A stretch of DNA of 64,000 nucleotides from Trochalopteron elliotii (Eukaryota > Chordata > Aves > Passeriformes > Leiothrichidae): positions 1,473,597-1,537,596 of the forward strand of contig JANPWX010019792.1 of NCBI GenBank assembly GCA_024734555.1, written 5' to 3'. Made by a program: the position numbers and the translations under genes. The notes beneath the pieces are model-generated. The model did no database searches and was not told the origin of the DNA. It saw only the letters and a program-made list of their open reading frames with translations. Shown piece by piece: positions 48,930 through 61,715 of the stretch. The stretch's first letter is position 1, and the number at the start of each line of letters is the position of its first letter.

Positions 48930-51900
48930 ATATCTCACAGGGCTGTGACGTTTGACACTGATGCGTTTAACATGTGAAGTGTATTTTTTTCTTCACTTTT
49001 TACAGATGCATAAATTTGGCATCACTCCCCTTGTCAGAGGAAACCAACTGCATAGCAATTAAATGCTTTTCTTTTTGTCGTGCTACTTTAACAGCATTTT
49101 ACTACTCTGTTTTTCTTAATTAATTCATAGTTGGAGCTTGAAAGTGTGGGAAGAAATACTTGAAAATACAAAGTGAATCCCTTCTCCAATGTTATTTAGC
49201 TGTGGCTTTGATGAGAGTTCAGAGAGATTGGAAAGGCTTTTGTTCCTTCACTTTTACACAGTCTGTGATGACACTGTTTTGTGCAACTTTGAAGAGTGCA
49301 ACCTAAATCTATCTCACTGTCAGTTTCCCTTCAGTAGTATTAAAAGAAATGTTTGTGATAACGTTTGATATTTAAAGACATAAAAGAGCTAGATGAAGTA
49401 AATAGAATTATTATCTGATATTTTATAAATATTATTTGATATTTAAACATGAAAATTTAAGATAAACTGTGTTGGTCAAGAATTTTGTTCCTAACATGTT
49501 TTTACGTGCTGTATTTCCTACAGTCTGGTGTACATATGTGCTTCTGCAGTTATGGTTGTGGTGACACGTTGCAGTGATATTATGCCTGTTGACAAGTTGT
49601 TGTGTCAGTTTTGCATGACACACGTGATAGTAAATGTATGGATAGATTAACAGTCTGCCTAAGCCTACTTGCACCAGCTTTCAAGTGGGAAGTCCCTTCT
49701 GTTTGGTACTAATGCCACAGTGATGTGCCATGGGTTTGACTGTAGCTGCGAATATTCATGTGATATTATGTATTTTCACTACAGAAAGTGCTGAACTCAC
49801 AGACTGTGAGGATTACAGATGACTATACTTTATTTCTTTGGGAAATCTGGGAAATCTATTAAGAGACAGCACAGAACACGTGATGCATTCATAGAAATTC
49901 TGCAGAGTGTGGCCAATTTAAGCAATGGCTTAAACAAACAAAACTGAAGTGCATTCAGGAGCTACACACTCACCGTAGAAACTAAGTATACACACTTCCT
50001 TCAGGCTGGTATTTGACATTTAATACTTTTTAATGAGATGCTTAAATTAGTGGGTTTTCATTATTCCCAAAGTACACATATTTTCAAAGCATCAAGAGGA
50101 AATAAGTTACTAAAAAGTAACTTGTTTTAAGAAAACAACATGAAAGAATACAGTACAAACATCTTACAGTCTATACATTCCAACACACACAGTCAATGAG
50201 GACTGTAGTGGCAGGTCTAATTCTAAGGTACACATAGCCCACTCCTTCTTAGAAAAAAAAAACAGCTAAGACAAACATGGGTATGTGAGAACTCATTCTG
50301 AACTACGGGTGAGCTTTTCCAACTCAGCAGAGGAAACACCTTGTAGGGTCAGTTTCTGGGGCATCGTGGAGTTTCCCACCTCACAGCTGGTAATTTCAGA
50401 GGACAAGAGAGCATGTTCACTTGAGAGAAGCCTCTCTGCACGCCACAGGCAAGCCACTATAAAATAAACTTTCTAACCACTTTTTTTTCCCTGTGGTTTA
50501 GATTTTGGTGGTTTTGTTTGTTTCTGTGTGTTTCTGGTGTGGTTTGGTTTGGGGTTTTGTGGGAGGGAAGATTTCTTCAGTGTCCCAATTCCAAAAATTC
50601 ACACATATTTTTCATGTTTCAGACAGAGCTTCAGTTGTCTGTAGCAATCTTGAGTACCAGTTCTGCATGTTAGGATTAATTTAACTGCACATAAAACATC
50701 TTCCTGGGCAACTGACAGGGTAGCTAACCCCACTACATGTGATGAATAAGACCTGAAAACCCAGAGCTGGCTGAAGAAGAAGAAAATGCTGGCCATGAAC
50801 TGCATGCCCTTCTCCCACATACAGTACTATTTGGGTATTGCTAATCTTTTCCTCTTCCTTCTATTTCATTAGCCTTGGTATCTCCTTGTGTCTTCCTGAC
50901 TTCACTGGTGTCTTTTCTTCCATCACAGAGCCTGTTTTGCACATCAGCTTTGTGGCTGCCTGACCTTCAGCCTTACCTCTGACCACAGCTCCTGCACAAA
51001 TTCTTGGAAAGGTGCAAATTTCTCCATTTCTTTTCCTACTGGCTTCTGGAGGTCTCTTATCCTCCTGACATGTCACTTGTCACTAGCCATGTCTGCCCAT
51101 ATCAAAATAAGTATTTCCCAGCAACAGCAAGCAGGTAATAGTGTTGTATTTCTCATGCTGAAAATGAAGTGCTGAAAATGCTGTCTGTACTGAATGCTTT
51201 CACTTGTTCCTTTTTCTTACATAAACTTCCAGCTCAGTGTAGCCAAAGGAGTCAACTGCTAGGCCATCAGACACATTGTGAAATTAAATCTGATTTTTGA
51301 CAGGCCATGGAATTGTCTGAACAAACGTGTTTTATAATACACCTCCATGCTCGTCAAGAGAGAGTGGAAGTTGAGATGCCTTTCATCACCATCAAAGATC
51401 AAAATCCTAAAATGGCAGTAGAAACAGATCCCTTGTTGCTGCAGCAGCTACTACCCTTCACTGCCTTTTCAACCCTTTCACACATTTTTGGTGGGAAAGA
51501 GACCAACACAGAGAGAAAAGAAGGGTGATAATTCTGGCACCAAGTGAGCAAGCAGACTTTCACTTGGCTATGACAGTTTTTGCAGGGTCTCTAAAAAAAT
51601 TAGCTTCCAAGAAGTTTTTGAAGGCAACTTGCATGTGAAATGATAGATCCTTTAATTTTACCTGCTGTCTGTTCTCCCTCACTTTATTGTACAAATCCTT
51701 GTCCATTAAGCCAGGAATTCTTAAAGCAGTAAATGCAGTGAAATACAGTGAATATAATTCTTGAGGCATTTTGTTGCAGTGGGTGTAAGCGACCAGAGCC
51801 TTATTAACGTTGTCTTCACTGAGTACACTAACCTCTCTCCAAAGGACTAGAGCAAGTCTATGTCAGAACAATTTCTGGGATCAAAATCACATTTACCCAG

Positions 51901-52410
51901 TATGAGACAGACTTGCCTGACAGATGACTTAAACAGCTATACCCAGGATTAGGCTGATTCTTTCTTCCTTTACTTGAATAGATAAAAGTTATGTGTCTTG
52001 TAAATGCTCAAGTTGCTCCATCAAACAGAAGACTAATAAACCCAAAGAAGCCCTGTGATTTATTAGTAGAGTCTAACAAAGCCAATTTTGTGCTGAGAAT
52101 GGAGTGAAGGCTGAAAAGTAAAAGACTTCCTCTTCTAGGCATGTTATGTAATGCAACCCTGTACACAAACGGGAAGTAAAAATTCACACTACTGGCAACC
52201 TCATACACCACTGATGTGTCATTGTTGACATTCCCAGAAAATTAATTTTGCCAGCTTGGGTGTGTCAGCTGAAAGGAAATAAAATTTGGTTTTGCTATTC
52301 TGGTTATTGCAAATAGAGATCTTTACTATTGGAAGCCAGCCTCCTATATATCCATTGTACGTCCTTTTCTTTCACAAACCAGGCTTTTTGTGTACTTCAG
52401 CACTCTTATT
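48930..52410. other. AT-rich non-coding sequence
   Basis: No gene or transposon recognised apart from the T/G tract at 50488-50575. Confidence 0.5.
50488..50575. repeat. T/G-rich low-complexity tract
   Basis: The plus strand is nearly all T and G (tttggtggttttgtttgttt and similar) with few A or C. It resembles the tracts at 23376 and 52411. Confidence 0.85.
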
Positions 52411-52625
52411 TGTGGGGGGGGGGGGGGTTGGTGGGGTTTTTTTGTGTGGTTTTTTTGGTTTTTTGGGTTTTTTTGTGGTTTTTTTGTGTTTTTGGGGTTT
52501 TTTTTGGTTTTTTTTTTTGGTTGCTTGGTTGTTTTAGTTTTGGTTTTGGTTTGGTTTGGTGTTTCGTTGGTTTTTGGTTTTGGGTTTTTTTGTTTTGTTT
52601 TTTTGTTTTGTTTTTTGGCTTTTTT
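52411..52625. repeat. G/T-only tract beginning with 14 consecutive G
   Basis: G14 at 52414-52427 is followed by about 190 bases made almost only of G and T on the plus strand, with many GGGG and T-runs. Three plus frames and the A/C-rich minus frames (Lys/Pro/Thr/Asn-rich) stay open because stops are rare in such sequence. No gene is implied. The G-runs could form a G-quadruplex. Confidence 0.95.
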
Positions 52626-55600
52626 AATATATGTTTTGGCAACCCTTTTGGAGGATGGGTTCCCCAGCATGATGCTGCATACAGGCTGCCTAAGAATTGA
52701 CCTCTTGAAGTTCCAAACAACAGAGGGAAAATAGGGAAACGTGGAGGAGGTAGAAATAGCATAGGTATGTATGAGGAAAAGGAAAAGAAGCTGAAATAAT
52801 TTTCAAGGAAACTAACTATACCTGTAGCCTTAGTCAGTCCCTGGTGTCTCATTCTCCCAGCAGTGCAAATATGTATCTTTTTGTTCTATTGAGTCAATGT
52901 AATTATATATGCCTGAGTCACAGTCTGTATAATATTAGTCCCAACCATTTCTTTTCAGATGGAACTTCCCACAGTTGAATGGTCCATAACTTTAAAATTT
53001 TCATTCAAAACCTCATCAGCTCATTCTTGATTGCTCCAAAGCCTCAAATAATCCTTTAGCATAGAGCCAATGTAAACTTTTTAAGCAAAGTAACTGGAAA
53101 AAAAGAAAATAATTTTGCCAATTTGTTTAAAAGGGTCTTTTCCTTTTTATACTCCAGCAAAACCCCTGCAGAAGATACGACATTATAATTTTGATAATTA
53201 CTGGGTCATTTATTATACAAGCTTGCTTTGGCTGCCACATTAATTACCAGATAGCTATAAATTAGGAAAAAATTGCTCTTAAAAGCATTTACCATTTCAG
53301 CACACACTTCATGATGTTATCAGCGCTGCAATTTTATACCCTCAAATCAATAAATGGAATTATACGCTATTTTATGTCACAATTTATGCCAATATTCAGA
53401 TAAACTGTGTCCTACATTTTTATGGAATTTTGTTATATTGACTTCCAAAATATATTTAGGAATTTGCAAATCCAAACATCATTTTTAGTGTCTCAGATTT
53501 GTTGAAAAAATAGTGAAATTATTGACCAAAGAAACAAACCACAGAGTAAATTTGTCCGATTTGATGAGTTAATTCAGATATTTACTTGCAGAGAAACAGC
53601 AGAGTACTTAGAAAGATAAATTAATTATTTAATTGCAATTTCTTTAGTCATAAAATAATGCAAGTTTCTTATATTAAACAAAAGGTTCTTTCTTTACATT
53701 TTCATATCCATTACAGTATCTCTAAATACAATCTAAGAAGTTACTTTTAGAATGTCAATGTCATTTGTTGTGTTATTAGGGGCTAAAATGAATCCAAGCA
53801 ATTAGGTCAACGTGTTTGTATATGCTAAAACAAGTTAATCTTCAGAAACAGGCATTTTTTTAAATGATAAAATGGGACAAGGTGCTCTGTCATAAATAAA
53901 AGGCATTGAAACTGTTATGTTGCTATCATCTGGCTTTCCTGGTAGGCCACTTTCAGCATTTGTTTCATTAATTCATCATCAGTACAAATTTTTTTTTTTT
54001 TAATTGTGATGTGTGGAGCTGTGTCTTTTTATATATAGTAAAGACTGTTCTCTTAATTACATTGTTAAAAATAGCTTCGTGAATGGACAGGAGCACAGAG
54101 TATAACACAGTGCAGCTTGGGTTAGGGTCATCAACAGATTATCTCCAGATTATCAGGATTACGTGATTACCCCTGTGAAATGTAGGTGCGTTACAAATCA
54201 AAAATTAATCAGATTTTTACAAAAACTATTATTAAGTCAAGATACCAACTGTTGGCCTACATGTATTTAAGTCATGATGTATTTTAGGTTGGATTTGATC
54301 AATAATACAATGAAGCACAAAAAGAAAGCTCAATTTTTTATAATGTCTTGCACTGACTATACTGAGTAGTCTTGGTATAGGGGTTTTGCTGTCATTACCC
54401 TTTCCATTCCCAAGTGAATTTCAAATATGTCTTTATCTTGACCATTTTTCCCTCCTACAACATTCTTCCAACACTTTTAACAAAGCCAACTTCATTTTTT
54501 CTGGGCAAGTTGGAGATTTGATTCTCCTTGGAATATGGAGCAGAAAAAGGCTCAGGCATTTCCCCAGCTATGTGAAATTCAGTATAATGGATCAAAAAAT
54601 GTTGTGAAGGGAAAGAACTCCTTTGGAGTTCTTGTGAACCAAAATGCCCCTTCCAGAAGATCTCATGCTCTGACTAGACAAAGCAAGTCCATTTCAAGGG
54701 ATTCTCCAAGAAGTCTGGCCCATAAAAAAACTCAATTTGGCAGCAGCTGAGTGCAAAATCCCTCTTCTTGGGAGGAAATAACTTGATGAAGTTGTGGTGA
54801 AGACAGAGTTCTTCACTGTGGACATGTCTTAATATTTTATACACACAGACACTGAAACCTGTCATGTAACAGAAGCTACCTTTTTAACAAGGGACTGGAA
54901 AATAAATCAAAACACACCTTCAAAATTAAGTACAAAATTTCCTTAACAATGCTATTGTTAACATCACTTCTTTAAATAGGATATGTACTGGAAAATGTAA
55001 GCACAGAGACAGTTAATGCTGTTCTGACTGTTTAGTATGAGACCTCAGTCAACTAAAGGAACTACATGAAAATATTGACTTAGATATGAAGGTCAAATTT
55101 AGTTTGGGCAAATTTATAATGAAACAAATGTGAAATCAATGGAAACACTCACAAGAGAAAGTTCAATGACAGGAAAACACATGAAAATGGTATCTTTCTG
55201 TTCTTCATTATTAAATACTCCATATGAAGGGAATTGTATTTCTCCTGCCCAAATAATTGGGCCCAAAGTCTGTGGGTTAGTAAGGTTAATAGAGAAACAT
55301 ATAAAGGGATCATGATGGGGTCAACTTAAAGTTCTTCTGGACATGCTTAAAAACTACTTGCTATTTGTAACTTACATATGTGTAATTTATTCATTATTTC
55401 ACTATTTTTAATGCAATCTAATTACTTTTCACACATCTACCACAGAAGATTTTTCTCTACTATTTGTTTTAATTTGCATGCTACCTATGTTTTTGGCAAA
55501 ATAATTTTGACTTCCTCAGATGCTATCTTTAGGAAGCACTTTGTCAAAGACAACAGCTGTCAGAGCAACCTCAGAAGTCCTGGGAGAGACTAAGGGGGTC

Positions 55601-57644
55601 ACAGGTGACTCAGGATTTGCTCCTGTAATAGCCTTTTAACAGTGGTCATGAAGTTCTGAATTATTTGTCCATTCTGAGCAGGCCTGAAAACCAATGGTTT
55701 TTGGCTCATAGCCTTGCAAAAATCAGGCTGAAATTTTCTAGCCATTTAAGCTTGAAAATCTTATGTGGACTTTAATAAGTTAAGAGCCTTCAATTTGCAG
55801 TGTATACTACCAGCTGTTAGACACTACTATGGAATTTGAGAATGCCAGCACATCAGTGGATATATACAGAATCTTTCATGCTTGCCTCTGTGCATAAAAA
55901 GCTTAATGGGCTGAACTCCACTGCCATATATTTATATTTCAGCTATTACAGGGAGAAAGGCAGTCATATATTTCACCATTGTGTTATATTATTAACTGGA
56001 AATAGAACATCGTTGTTATATAAAAAATTTCTATCATCTCTCACTTTGTTGTTATCATGATTAGAATCTCTGTTAAAAGGAAAAGTATCGGTAGACAACC
56101 GCTGTGATATTTTAATTGCTACTCTGGATAAGATTACTGCAACCATTTCATGGCACCAGCATACATGTCTACAGGATTTATTACTCAGATCGTGTCTGCT
56201 CTTTTATGGATTTCATCCAAGAGATGTTTGAATACCAAGCTCTTGAAATGTCTCCCCTGTGGTGATTCAACTGCACTGAGCTGCATCAGCAAATAGCATT
56301 GACACGAAGGCAGCAACTGTTACATTCCACCACAGTTTGATTTAGAGAAGAATTTTTTTAGATGTATTCCACTGTAACCCTTTTCTACCCATTACTTAAT
56401 GAAAGCCCAGTCAAAATATCAGTTTAATGGCTTTAAAAAGATTCTTCTGAAATTTTATCTTGCAAATATGAAAAAATAGCACAGGTATGATTCATCATGC
56501 AAAGAACAGTCCAAATGCACTGTATTTTTTTTCAAGTCATGCTTAAGTACTTAAAGAAAAAATGGAAAATCTTAATTATCAGAATATTTTTATAGGTATT
56601 TCAAAATATGTAAAATCTAGAACATGAGGCACAGAATCACTATGCAACTAGCATTTTTGTTTACATATTCTGTTTCAATGATGAACTGAGGATATCAAAC
56701 AACATTCAGTAAGCCTGCTGCATGCACAAAAGTACTTGTGAGTGGAAATTTGGGCGTGGAATAATTGACACATCATTAAATATTTGGCTCTAAGCTTTAC
56801 ACTGGTAGGTCAACATGCAGTGAATATAAAGCAGGTTAAAGGAAGAGGTCAGTATACTGCTAGTTCACTAATCAGCTACTGGCCTCTTACCAGAAACAGC
56901 ACATAAATCTCATTAAAGTGCTCTTTATCTAAGTGGGGGAAGAATGTACATCAGCTGGTTTTGTTGAAGGACAAATGGCATACAAGCACTAAGACTCTTA
57001 CTGCTCTCAGTGGTAGTGGCAAAGAACAAAAATATAAACACAAATAGCATCTGGCAGGTCTTATATTGTAATTGTTAAATAATGGAAAACACTGGAACAA
57101 GAAAAGACAGTAGCTGAAACCTGGTGACAGATATGAATGCAGCATTCTCAGTTTTGTAGTTATAAAGTGCAAGTTTCAGATCTGATAGAATAAAGTCACT
57201 TTTACCATGCCACAAGTTTCCAAAGCACTGTATGAACTTCAACACTAAATTTCCATGTCAATAACAATTCATTTATAGATTTTGTTCTGGGAAATTCTTA
57301 GCTGTGCTGAACTACAAAACTGATGCACTAGAGGTGGGGTATTACTTGGAAAATATCTCTAATTATATACTACACGTTAAAGGGTGAAATACTGTTTATG
57401 ATTGTTTTTAGAAAAACTACTATCATTACTCTGTCTCCAAGAAAATCACAGGAATAACAACAATAATGTCTTAAACGCTGGGGGAAAAGAGGAAGCTAAT
57501 TTTCTACAAGCAAGTCTCTTAAAAAAACCCCAAAACAATACAAGAACATGATTCCTTATGTAAAGACTTTCCTACAAGGAAAGCTAATGATCCTCTGGCC
57601 TGTATTAGAAGTATTGCCAGAGAAGGGATGTGAAAATGAAGAGG
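52626..57644. other. AT-rich non-coding sequence, possible conserved elements
   Basis: No gene or transposon recognised over 5 kb. Several stretches (53160-53420, 53540-53650, 54130-54260, 56080-56350) lack repeat character and carry TAATTA/ATTAAT-type cores, as vertebrate conserved enhancers often do. This is an impression only. A T-run of about 13 lies at 53989-54001. Confidence 0.4.
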
Positions 57645-57985
57645 GCAGAAGAGAATGCTCAAGGGAAATGTCATCAAATTATATAAACACATGAAGGAAG
57701 GGTACACAGAGAAGGTGTCCAGGCTCTTTCCAGTGGTGCCCAGTGACAGGACCAGAGGCAGAACCAGAGAAGATTCCTCATGAATGTAAGGAACAACTCA
57801 TTTTACTGTGAGAATGACTGAGCAGTAGCACAGGCTGCCCAGAGAAGTAGCAGAATCTCCATCCCTGGAGATCATCAAAAGCCATCTGCACCTGGTGCAA
57901 AGGAACCAGCTCTAGATGACCTTGCTTGAGCACTGAGGTTGTACCAGATGACTGCCAGAATTGTCTTTTAACATCAAGTGTTCTC
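57645..57985 (+). mobile_element. CR1 3' fragment, plus strand
   Basis: The order catgaaggaagggtacacag, ggctctttccagtggtgccc, cacaggctgcccagagaagt and ccatccctggagatcatcaa, ending with accagatgactgcc, is that of a CR1 3' end of the subfamily using ttccagtggtgcccagtgac. The octamer tail is degraded. A 73-codon minus frame (57778-57999) is antisense to it and incidental. Confidence 0.9.
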
Positions 57986-60900
57986 TGTATGAAATACATT
58001 GGGATTTGAAAAATATCTCCAAAAGAAAATAAAGCTGTTTCTGAAGTTTATATGGAATCATAAGCTGTTATGTATTCAGAAATTAGATTTTTCTCACCTA
58101 GAACTGCCATAGCCATATGTTTTTTCTCTTGACAGCAAATTATTTACTTCATCAGTTCTAAAATTAAGCACACCAAAGGAATGAACGAAACATTAAATTG
58201 ACTTATTGTACCTAAACACATTTTCTGGTTCATAACTTTTTTTTCCTAATTGGCATGTTGAGGGAGTTTTTTATTATTTTTCAGAAAGGATGTAGCACAA
58301 AGTTACAAACATGGGAAATCAGTCTTGAAGAATTATATCTATGAAGAAAATAATTAGCATAGGTTTTAAAGAAAGAAAAGTAAACCCTGGTCCAACTGGG
58401 CAGTTGATGATTATAAATTCTATTTAAAGATGACAGGCAGAAAGGATGCTCACCTCCCTGTGCAGAGAAACAAACAGGTTCACTAGTATGCAGTATTTCC
58501 TATGGAGTAAGCCCACTGGCTGTTGAGCCCTGCATCAAGCTGATTTCCTGATTTCATGTTGGGAAATGATTTCCAACATGAAACCACTGATGATCCATGT
58601 GGCCATGATAACTGGTCACAGACACATACAGAAGGAACAATGTAAGCCAGCAAAAACAAAGATGTGGCTTTAAAAATGTAATGTTTAAATTCTGCAAAAA
58701 AAGGGGGAAAAGGCCGCATGAAAATTGGAGAGGTGACAGAAGTCAGGTAAAGTCCGTAGGAAAGAGTTTGCAGTAATGTCAGGAAATAGATAAGAGTCTA
58801 AGGTCTGCAAAATTATTACAAGCTCCCCTTATGACTGGAGGATCTACAAATAAACTAAATTCACAATCTGAATATGACAAGGGATGAGAGACTTAAAGAA
58901 TTTCTTAAGACACCTACAGAATATTCTTATAGAACAGAGAACTGCTTGGCACTTAAAACTACCTTGTTAGCAACTTGGAGACGAAAAATAGGCTTTCACA
59001 GCCTAGAAAGATTTAAACTAGAAATGTTAGTGGCTAAATTTTTTATGCTTATATTGATTTTTAACAGAAACAAAATTTCCAATACTCTAAAATTTTGCCC
59101 ACTGTGGCTGCTCTTCCTTTCAACAACCAAAATTAGAAAATAGGACTGGATGAAGACCATGAGAGCCTTTTACTGTAGGCCAGCAAAAGAGAGCCGTGGA
59201 CATTGCATGAGAACAGATTAAGCATATAGACTTTCTCTTTTGTAAATGAAAACAGTATCTAATAACAGTGCTACGAAGATTGAAAGATACAGACAGCTGA
59301 CTTTCATCCCTGATGGGGCACATTCCTTTCCTCAGCTCCCACATCTCCAAGGGAAGTGTGCCTGGTGCAGAATGAAATACTTGAGGGTGTTTGTGTGTCT
59401 TCCTGGAAGTATCCTTTCCAAAGTCCAGGCTCTCAGAGGCATTGGAAAGGCATGTGGGACTCGGACCACAGCTGCTGTGCCCTCCTCACTCCTTTACCTT
59501 TGAGCTGGAGGTGAAAACCAGCCATTTTATTATATATTTATTATTTATTATATTACATGTCCAAAGATATGCAAAGGGAATGAAAGGCTATCGTGTGACC
59601 TCCCCTCCTCCTTTTATATCTACAATATGATCAGGCAGAATTTGCTCACAAGCACTGAAATCACCATTGCTTTCAAACTTGAGCAGTGACTTCAAGGGAC
59701 ATTGTGCAATAAATGACCTCAGTAATCTCTGGAATGGTTCTGGACAGCAGTCAGAATACCTCTGGAGATCATGATGAAATACATGTCAAATCAAGAGCTC
59801 TGTTGCCATTCAACCAAACTTAATGCCTCATATATTGCAAATTAACTTAGCTCAGTTAACATCTGTTAAGAACTGTGATTTTTTTCTGGCTCATCTCTGA
59901 TATTTTATAAAAGGATATTTTGCAAGGGAAAGGTCAGTAAATCTACTTCCAAACACATTTCTTTAGCAAGAATGTTGACAGTTTTTACTGGAATGCTTTC
60001 CAGGGATGCTTGTCCTTTGACAAATTTCCAATATTCAAGTAAACTTAAGTCAAATTACTCATTCTTTCTTCTGGGTGCTTAAGGAGAGGGAGAGATTTTT
60101 TTCTCTCATGCCTAACATGTTTGTAATTCTGTCTTCCTTTTTTTAATTTGGCTGTGAATTCCCTGTTTCAGCAGCAATTTCAGTAGTCAGGGAAGAGATT
60201 GATGCTTTTTAAATTACAGTGATTGTGTCTTGCTGAAGAGATGCTATTAGACTTATCAAAGGTGGTTGCCACACCAGTACTGTGATAACACAGAGTTCTT
60301 TTGGAATTATTTTTCTGACTTAAACATAAGCATTTTATTAAATATTTGACTTCATGATTATATCTGGGTGGATATTCCCATGTTTAAAAACTTGATGCCC
60401 TTGAGAAATAAAATTCTTTCGCCTTTTGGTCTACACTGGGCACTGAGTGAAATCCTGGTACCACACAAAATGTGGGAATGCTGCCAATGCCTTTGATGAA
60501 GTCAGAATTATTTAGGGACTATGTCATAATTCTATATTTACTATACAACTTTCCTGACTATCTAGACCCAACCATGGCTTCAATGCTGTAATATATTTTA
60601 ACTGCAATTGTGAAACACATATAATTTCTTCTTTATATTTGTAAGCATAACAAAAAAACCCAGAAGAAAAAAGCAAACAGAAGAAAAAAGCAACATAAGT
60701 TTGTTTGTAATACTGAGATATTTGATAATATAGTTCTTATGCTTCCTGGAAGTTACATTTGCCATGTCATCATTTTGGCTTTCAGTACTAAGTTATTTAC
60801 AAACATGACATGCTGGAAAGCAAACAACAGGTTTCTCTATTTTTATGTCATCATGGCTAAGTACTTGGATCATGTATCCTAATGCTTCAGTAACTGTATT

Positions 60901-61610
60901 TCTTCTTAATGCAGCATAATGTATAAGGGGACATACAAATGACAGCTGTGTAAAACCTGGCACAAATCTAACTGACTTGTCTACAAATGGAATTTTATGG
61001 TTTGGGGTTTTTTTCATTCATTAAATAAAGATTCATTAAGCAGAGTTCTGAGAAAGAAACAAAATTATTATGTGGCTTGAGAAAAATGCTGCAAGTATGT
61101 ATTTTTATCAGAACATTTAGGAGCACACACAGGTGTGTCCTTGTATCTCTTGTATCCAGAAACTTGAAAATACCCCTGATAATTTTTTTAAGTATTTGGT
61201 ATTCATTCTAGACACCAAAGACAGTGCACTGTGTGGCGGACTTCCAGTTATCACACAAACCAATAACCTCTGCAATTTGTAAGCCACTCTTTCCCAAAAT
61301 CTTTGTAGCCAAAGACTACAAAGACTTCAAAAACTTAGTGGTATTCCAGAGTGCTCATTCTGCATCTCATTCCTGTCAGTACCTTTCCTTTTCCCTGTCT
61401 GCTCTACTGCTGGTGGTAGGAGAGCTCTCACCCAGCCAGGCTGGCCAGGCAGGCAGGCAGGATCCTGCATCAGCACTGCAGACAGGTCTGCCCTGGCTCC
61501 CCAGCACATCTGTTCAAGGAGCACAGTGCAAAAACATCCAGGCTGCTTCTCCAGTCCAAAAAAACTTCACCAAGTACACTCCATACTTCATCGTTTGGAA
61601 AGTGGTGCAT
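57986..61610. other. AT-rich non-coding sequence
   Basis: No gene or transposon recognised. A hairpin lies at 58552-58583 (separate entry). A-rich/C-containing sequence at about 60650-60690 and T/G sequence at 60998-61014 are minor low-complexity patches. Confidence 0.5.
58552..58583. repeat. Perfect 11-bp hairpin, extendable
   Basis: tttcatgttgg (58552-58562) pairs exactly with ccaacatgaaa (58573-58583). Inside it, one G-T and two further A-T pairs are possible, leaving a 4-nt loop. No RNA family recognised. Confidence 0.9.
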
Positions 61611-61715
61611 TCATAGAATCACAGAATCATGGAATGGTTTGGATTGGAAGGGACCTTTAAAAGTCATCTTGTCCAACCCTCCTACAAGGAGCAGGGGCAT
61701 CTTCAACTAAACTTC
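61611..61715 (-). mobile_element. CR1 3' end fragment, minus strand
   Basis: tcatagaatcacagaatcat (octamer tail), ggtttggattggaagggacc and cttgtccaaccctcctac are the reverse complement of a CR1 3' terminus. Only about 100 bp survive, a strongly 5'-truncated copy. Confidence 0.95.

Noticed and set aside
52286..52852. Several frames of 83-148 codons, Phe/Gly/Trp-rich or Lys/Pro/Thr-rich
   Set aside because: They follow from the G/T-only composition of the tract on one strand and A/C on the other.
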